The notes under the pieces were generated by a model. It was not told where the DNA came from, did not search any database, and saw only the letters and a list, made by a program, of their open reading frames with translations. 9,391 nt of DNA from Xanthobacteraceae bacterium (lineage in GTDB: Bacteria > Pseudomonadota > Alphaproteobacteria > Rhizobiales > Xanthobacteraceae): contig JASHSY010000012.1 in assembly GCA_030040825.1 (NCBI GenBank), positions 1-9,391 on the forward strand, given 5' to 3'. Shown here piece after piece: positions 5,926-9,391 of the stretch. Both the position numbers and the translations under genes were made by a program. Positions within the stretch are counted from its first letter, which is position 1. The number at the start of each line of letters is the position of its first letter.

Positions 5926-5934
5926 AATTCCGGC

Positions 5935-8205
5935 CTAGCTTGCCAGCGCGACTTCCTGGTCCGGGTTGTCGACGCGATAATCGTCGGGCGACGCCATCCG
6001 AGCGGTGATGTCGGCGGCCGGACCCGGGCGACCGAAGCGATAGCCCTGCATCGAATGCACGCCGGCGGCGCGCAAGAATAAATGCTGCTCGGCGTTCTCC
6101 ACGCCCTCGGCGGTCACCCGCATGCCAAGGCCGCGACCAAGGCTGACAACCGCATGCACGATAGCGGCGGCATCTGGGGCGGTTTCAATCGACAGCACAA
6201 AGCTTGAGTCGATTTTGAGCTTGTCGAACGGGAACCGCCGCAGATAGAGCAGGCTCGAATAACCGGTACCGAAATCGTCAAGCGCAAAGCGCACGCCGAT
6301 CGCTTTGAGCCGCAGCATGGAGAGCTCGGCGGTTTCCATGTTGCCAAGCAGCGTGCTTTCGGTGAGCTCAAGCTCCAGCCGGTTGGCGTCGAACTCGGTC
6401 TCCCGCAACACGCGTTCGACTACATCGACGAAATCGGACCGGCGAAACTGCAGCGGCGAGACGTTGACGGCGACGGTCAAGCCCGGCCAGTTGCGGCCCT
6501 CGAGACAGGCGCGACGCAACATCCATTCGCCGAGCTCGACAATCAGTCCGGAGTGCTCGGCGATCGGGATAAAGACGGCGGGTGAGATCACACCGGCGGT
6601 GGGATGCGTCCAGCGCGCGAGAGCTTCGACGCCGACCATGGTATCGCCGCTTGCATTGACGATCGGCTGGTAGGCAGCGGCCAAGCCATCGTTGCGGATC
6701 GCATGCAGGAGATCGCCCTCCAGGAGCTTGCGTTGTGAAAGGTCGGCGTCCATTGCCGCATCGTAGATGCACGCGCGGTTACGGCCCTCACTTTTGGCGC
6801 GATAGAGCGCCATGTCCGCATAGCGCAGGATATCGGCGGCATCGCCCGCGCGGCGGTCGATCACTGCGATGCCAATCGAGGCGCCGATATTGATATTATG
6901 GCCGCTGATCGCGTACGGAGCGCAAACCGCGGAAATGATGCGGCCGGCAATTGCCTGCAGCGAATAAGAATCGGATGCGCAGGCGGTGATGATGGCGAAC
7001 TCGTCGCCGCCAAGGCGGGCGACCAGATCGTCGCCGCGCATGACACGGCTCAGCCGCTGCGTGACGTTGAGAATGAGCTCGTCGCCGATGTGGTGGCCGA
7101 GCGTGTCGTTGACGTCCTTGAAGTGATCGAGATCGATGTAGAATACCGCAGCCGAAGGCCCTCCACGCCGAACTTCGCCGATGACGGTTTCGAGGCGCTC
7201 GCCGAAATAAATGCGGTTTGGCAGGCCGCAGACCGGATCGTGCAGGGCAAGATGCCGAAGCTGCGTTTCGCCGGCGCTGATCGTCTCGGCGGTATGGCGG
7301 ATGTAGCGCATCACCAGCCCGGCGAGCAGGGCGAAGCCGGCGATCGCGATTGCGACGAAGGGCAGTAGGCTGCCGGCGATTTGACCGCCGAGCCGCGTCG
7401 GCTGCCACGCAAAATGTGCGATGGCCGCGCCTTGCGCATCGGTGAGCGCGGTAACTTGCGGGTTGGCGGAATGGGCTGGATCGTCGACGATGCGCAATCC
7501 CGGAAGTTGCAGGCGCGCGCCGATGTCCCGCAACACGTTGTCATCGATGTATTTGACCGAAACGACGACCGGCGCGTTTTCGTTGCCGTGCGCGAGGTCT
7601 TTGTCCGATCCGACGGCAACGGCGGCGACGATGGCCGGACGGTCGAGGAAATGTTCGATCAGAGCCACGCTGCGGCCGTTACCGCGGGGATCTTCCGCGG
7701 CAAGGATCGACATAGCGTGGCTCGGCGGATTGGTTAGCCGCCCGCGCAGCAGGTCGAGTACGGACGAAAGTCCGGTCGGCAGATCGGTCGAGCCGACGTC
7801 GCCGGAAATGCGCGAACGTGCATATTCCACGCCGTTCGTACCGTCGACGACCACGACCAGGTCGTGGTCGAAGAACGCCTCCAGCCAGTTGCCGAGGTGG
7901 TGCTCGATCCATGGCCGGTCATATTCGACTCTGATTGCCTGCGTGGCGCCGGGGGTGCCGGCTACGCTTTCGACCTCGCGCAGAACGCGGGCGCCGCGCG
8001 CCACGATCTCTTGCTGGACCAGCTGCTGTTCGCGCGTGAGCGAGACCTCATTCGCGCGCCGTGCAGAGGTCAGCACCGCGATCAGCAGGCAAGCCACCGC
8101 CACCGCGGCAATCACGCCGATCGGGACGATCAGGCGCAGCCGTGCCCGGTTCCAACGTGACCGGCTGGCACTCTCGGCGATTTGCGGCCGCGCCGAAGTG
8201 ATCAC
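5935..8205 (-). CDS. Membrane sensor diguanylate cyclase/phosphodiesterase (CHASE4-like, GGDEF, EAL)
   Basis: A 756-residue inner-membrane protein of c-di-GMP signalling. Transmembrane segments at about 25-47 and 278-300 bracket a periplasmic sensor domain of CHASE4 type (about 50-270; DRPWIEHHLGNWLEAFFDHDLVV region). The GGDEF domain (about 315-480) has an intact GGDEF at 399-403 and an RxxD inhibitory site (Arg390-Asp393) five residues before it. The EAL domain (about 495-735) has EAL at 527-529, NVSP at 581-584, ELTES at 613-617, DDFGTGYSS at 643-651, Lys664 in KLKID and Glu700 in AEGVEN. Both activities therefore look possible. The start is a GTG at 8205. AAGGG (8216-8220) lies 10 bases before it. 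An in-frame ATG at 8212-8214 is followed at once by TAA. It lies 174 bp downstream of the Anbu gene on the same strand. The ligand sensed is unknown. Confidence 0.93.
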   Translation of the reverse strand: MITSARPQIAESASRSRWNRARLRLIVPIGVIAAVAVACLLIAVLTSARRANEVSLTREQQLVQQEIVARGARVLREVESVAGTPGATQAIRVEYDRPWIEHHLGNWLEAFFDHDLVVVVDGTNGVEYARSRISGDVGSTDLPTGLSSVLDLLRGRLTNPPSHAMSILAAEDPRGNGRSVALIEHFLDRPAIVAAVAVGSDKDLAHGNENAPVVVSVKYIDDNVLRDIGARLQLPGLRIVDDPAHSANPQVTALTDAQGAAIAHFAWQPTRLGGQIAGSLLPFVAIAIAGFALLAGLVMRYIRHTAETISAGETQLRHLALHDPVCGLPNRIYFGERLETVIGEVRRGGPSAAVFYIDLDHFKDVNDTLGHHIGDELILNVTQRLSRVMRGDDLVARLGGDEFAIITACASDSYSLQAIAGRIISAVCAPYAISGHNINIGASIGIAVIDRRAGDAADILRYADMALYRAKSEGRNRACIYDAAMDADLSQRKLLEGDLLHAIRNDGLAAAYQPIVNASGDTMVGVEALARWTHPTAGVISPAVFIPIAEHSGLIVELGEWMLRRACLEGRNWPGLTVAVNVSPLQFRRSDFVDVVERVLRETEFDANRLELELTESTLLGNMETAELSMLRLKAIGVRFALDDFGTGYSSLLYLRRFPFDKLKIDSSFVLSIETAPDAAAIVHAVVSLGRGLGMRVTAEGVENAEQHLFLRAAGVHSMQGYRFGRPGPAADITARMASPDDYRVDNPDQEVALAS

Positions 8206-8208
8206 GCG

Positions 8209-8214
8209 TTACAT
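8209..8214 (-). other. Start-stop codon pair (ATG TAA) in front of the GGDEF-EAL gene
   Basis: Read on the minus strand, ATG (8214-8212) is followed directly by TAA (8211-8209), then CGC and the GTG start of the GGDEF-EAL gene, all in one frame. It may be the old start codon with codon 2 turned into a stop (for example CAA to TAA), or a minimal upstream ORF. AAGGG is only one base from the ATG, too close for good initiation there, which favours the GTG. Confidence 0.45.
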
Positions 8215-8379
8215 ACCCTTGACGGCACCGTGCCGCGCCACGACTATAAGGTGAAAAAGATTGCAATTCGCTTGCTGTCGATGCCCGCAAACCGCGGCAA
8301 CGTCGCCTGAGCGCGAATTCGACGTGTCGGTTAAGGAAGCGTAAAGTTTCCGTCGCGGGAATTTTGCCGTCGCCGAACT

Positions 8380-9126
8380 TTAGCGCTTGTTGGTGTAGGG
8401 CGGGCGCGGAATGGCGATGTGAGCGGCACGGAGCGCTGCCGACCATCGCTCACGCAAATCCGAGAAATACGGCTCGCCGGGCTCGATCCGGTAAATAAGC
8501 TCGGCATCGCAGGTGTCGCGCCGAACCACCAGAAGGTCGATCGGCATGCCGACCCCCAAATTCGACCGCATGGTCGAGTCGATCGAGACAAGCCCAACTT
8601 TGAGGGCATCATAGAGGTCCATGCCGTAACCGACCGCGCGATCAAGCACCGGCTTACCGTATTTGTGCTCACCGATTTGCAGATAAGGCGTATCGGTCGT
8701 GCATTCGATGAAATTGCCGGCGGAATAGATCATGAATAGTCGCATACGCTCGCCGGCTACCTGGCCGCCGAACAGGAAGGAGACGTCGAAATCCACGTCG
8801 GAGGCTTGTAGGGCTTTGCCCTCGGTGGCGCGGATGGTCCGGATCACGTACCCGACCCGTTGCGCCGCCTGAAACATGGTCGGCGCATTTTTGAGCGTTT
8901 CATGCTCGCCGGTATCCGGATTGTCGTAACCTTCGGTCAGGATACTGACGACCGATTGGCTGATCGACAGATTGCCGGCCGATGCGATCGCCATGATCCG
9001 CTTGCCGGGGTCAGTGAAGATGTGCAGCTTTCGGAAGGTCGCGATGTTGTCCACGCCTGCATTGGTGCGCGTGTCGGCGAACATCACGAGCCCGTCGCGC
9101 ACCAGAATTCCGCAGCAATAGGTCAT
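8380..9126 (-). CDS. anbu: Anbu-type proteasome-like protease
   Basis: A 248-residue protein of the COG3484 predicted proteasome-type proteases, known as Anbu (ancestral beta subunit), related to HslV and 20S beta subunits. The start MTYCCGILVRDGLVMFADTR shows the usual layout. Removal of Met exposes Thr as N-terminal nucleophile, with Asp18 and Lys33 (precursor numbering; NIATFRKL) as the other expected active-site residues. SAGNL at about 65-69 and the GGQ-RLFMIYSAGNFI region (about 135-153) also fit. The ATG at 9126 is chosen because GGAGGTG (9135-9141) lies 8 bases upstream and because an N-terminal Thr is needed; an in-frame ATG at 9171 would bury it. Known Anbu genes often sit with transglutaminase-like, alpha-E and ATP-grasp genes. 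None lies directly next to this one. The physiological substrate of Anbu is unsettled. Confidence 0.88.
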   Translation of the reverse strand: MTYCCGILVRDGLVMFADTRTNAGVDNIATFRKLHIFTDPGKRIMAIASAGNLSISQSVVSILTEGYDNPDTGEHETLKNAPTMFQAAQRVGYVIRTIRATEGKALQASDVDFDVSFLFGGQVAGERMRLFMIYSAGNFIECTTDTPYLQIGEHKYGKPVLDRAVGYGMDLYDALKVGLVSIDSTMRSNLGVGMPIDLLVVRRDTCDAELIYRIEPGEPYFSDLRERWSAALRAAHIAIPRPPYTNKR

Positions 9127-9265
9127 CGATTGCCCACCTCCACACGGCGGCAGCGGTGCCTTTCCAGCCAAGCCCGAAGATTAAAATGCATGTCGCTTCA
9201 ACGGCGAGCAAGCCTTGCGACAACTCGGACGGTGGACGGAGGGTATGGACTTATGGAGAGGCAGT

Positions 9266-9296
9266 CCCGCGACCGCCACAAGCCGACGGTCGCGGG
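9266..9296 (-). terminator. Terminator-like hairpin after the gene at the right edge
   Basis: CCCGCGACCG (9266-9275) and CGGTCGCGGG (9287-9296) are perfect 10-base arms with an 11-base loop, 12 bases past the stop codon of the minus-strand gene at 9309. No T-run follows, so it may end transcription only weakly or protect the mRNA 3' end. Confidence 0.5.
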
Positions 9297-9308
9297 TAAG
9301 GCATTTAA

Positions 9309-9391
9309 TCAGGCCTTGCCAAGCGGGACCGCAACGAAAGTGGTGGCGTTGGCCGATTTCACCCGCATCAGCACGTCATGCTTGCCTTGCG
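9309..9391 (-). CDS. C-terminal end of a gene, perhaps a DegP/HtrA-type serine protease
   Basis: Only the last 26 residues and the stop (TGA) are in the window. They read QGKHDVLMRVKSANATTFVA and then VPLGKA. The pattern of a beta strand VLMRVKS, a turn, and FVAVPLGK resembles the end of the second PDZ domain of rhizobial DegP/HtrA periplasmic proteases, which often finish FVALPLG or similar. That is inference from a very short piece. Other PDZ or beta-rich proteins could end like this. The stop is 182 bp upstream of the Anbu start, with a GC-rich hairpin between them, so the two genes are probably separate transcription units. Confidence 0.55.
   Translation of the reverse strand, partial: QGKHDVLMRVKSANATTFVAVPLGKA

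Noticed and set aside
6898..8254. Long plus-strand open frames opposite the GGDEF-EAL gene
   Set aside because: They are antisense shadows in high-GC coding DNA without family motifs. The minus-strand frame has complete domain motifs.
8342..8382. TAAAGTT/AACTTTA inverted repeat at the end of the Anbu gene as a terminator
   Set aside because: The stem is only 7 AT-rich pairs around a 27-base loop and no T-run follows, so it was not called.
9127..9171. Longer Anbu start at 9171
   Set aside because: It would place 15 residues before the nucleophile Thr, and the strong GGAGGTG at 9135-9141 serves the ATG at 9126.
1..9391. CRISPR array, tRNA or rRNA genes, toxin-antitoxin or defence cluster
   Set aside because: No regular spacer-repeat series, no cloverleaf with a recognisable T-arm, and no defence-type domains were seen on either strand.

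Overview
The window looks like part of an alphaproteobacterial chromosome of the order Hyphomicrobiales (Rhizobiales), probably Bradyrhizobium, Rhodopseudomonas or a relative. I infer this from high GC, a groESL operon behind a CIRCE operator, a Usg-family protein, a DUF2778 L,D-transpeptidase-like protein, an Anbu proteasome-type protease, and two kinds of intergenic palindrome of a sort common in that group. No database search was possible, so genus-level placement is tentative.

Left part (1-1560, minus strand): the first 303 codons of groEL, preceded by complete groES. A long hairpin repeat lies between the two genes, and upstream of groES are a slightly degenerate CIRCE element and promoter-like hexamers. 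Head to head with groES is a small unknown protein gene (1585-1839). Its candidate -35 overlaps a -35 candidate for groES on the other strand.

Scar region (1849-2811): remains of an IS1595/ISXO2-type insertion sequence. The transposase has lost its start codon and its whole catalytic core. Its N-terminal zinc-ribbon part now joins directly to its last residues, with a stop codon at the junction. A possible small basic protein gene lies convergent to it. The rest of the region has no recognisable gene.

Middle part (2793-4933, plus strand): two strong dyads, then usg with a short duplicated 3' end, a membrane-anchored DUF2778 L,D-transpeptidase-like protein, and a small TM1367-type cyclophilin-like protein. 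These are ordinary separate housekeeping or accessory genes with their own ribosome binding sites.

Right part (4976-9391, minus strand): an SDR oxidoreductase; a nested palindromic repeat; a two-transmembrane CHASE4-like sensor carrying intact GGDEF and EAL domains (c-di-GMP synthesis and breakdown); an Anbu-type proteasome-like protease with its N-terminal Thr, Asp and Lys in place; and the last 26 codons of a gene whose product ends like a DegP/HtrA PDZ domain, followed by a hairpin. Anbu, the GGDEF-EAL gene and the SDR lie in series and could be partly co-transcribed, but gaps of about 170-210 bp make separate promoters as likely.

I found no convincing undescribed multi-gene system. The most unusual features are the decayed IS with its fused transposase ends, the nested palindromes, the start-stop codon pair before the GGDEF-EAL gene, and an Anbu gene without its usual partners directly beside it.
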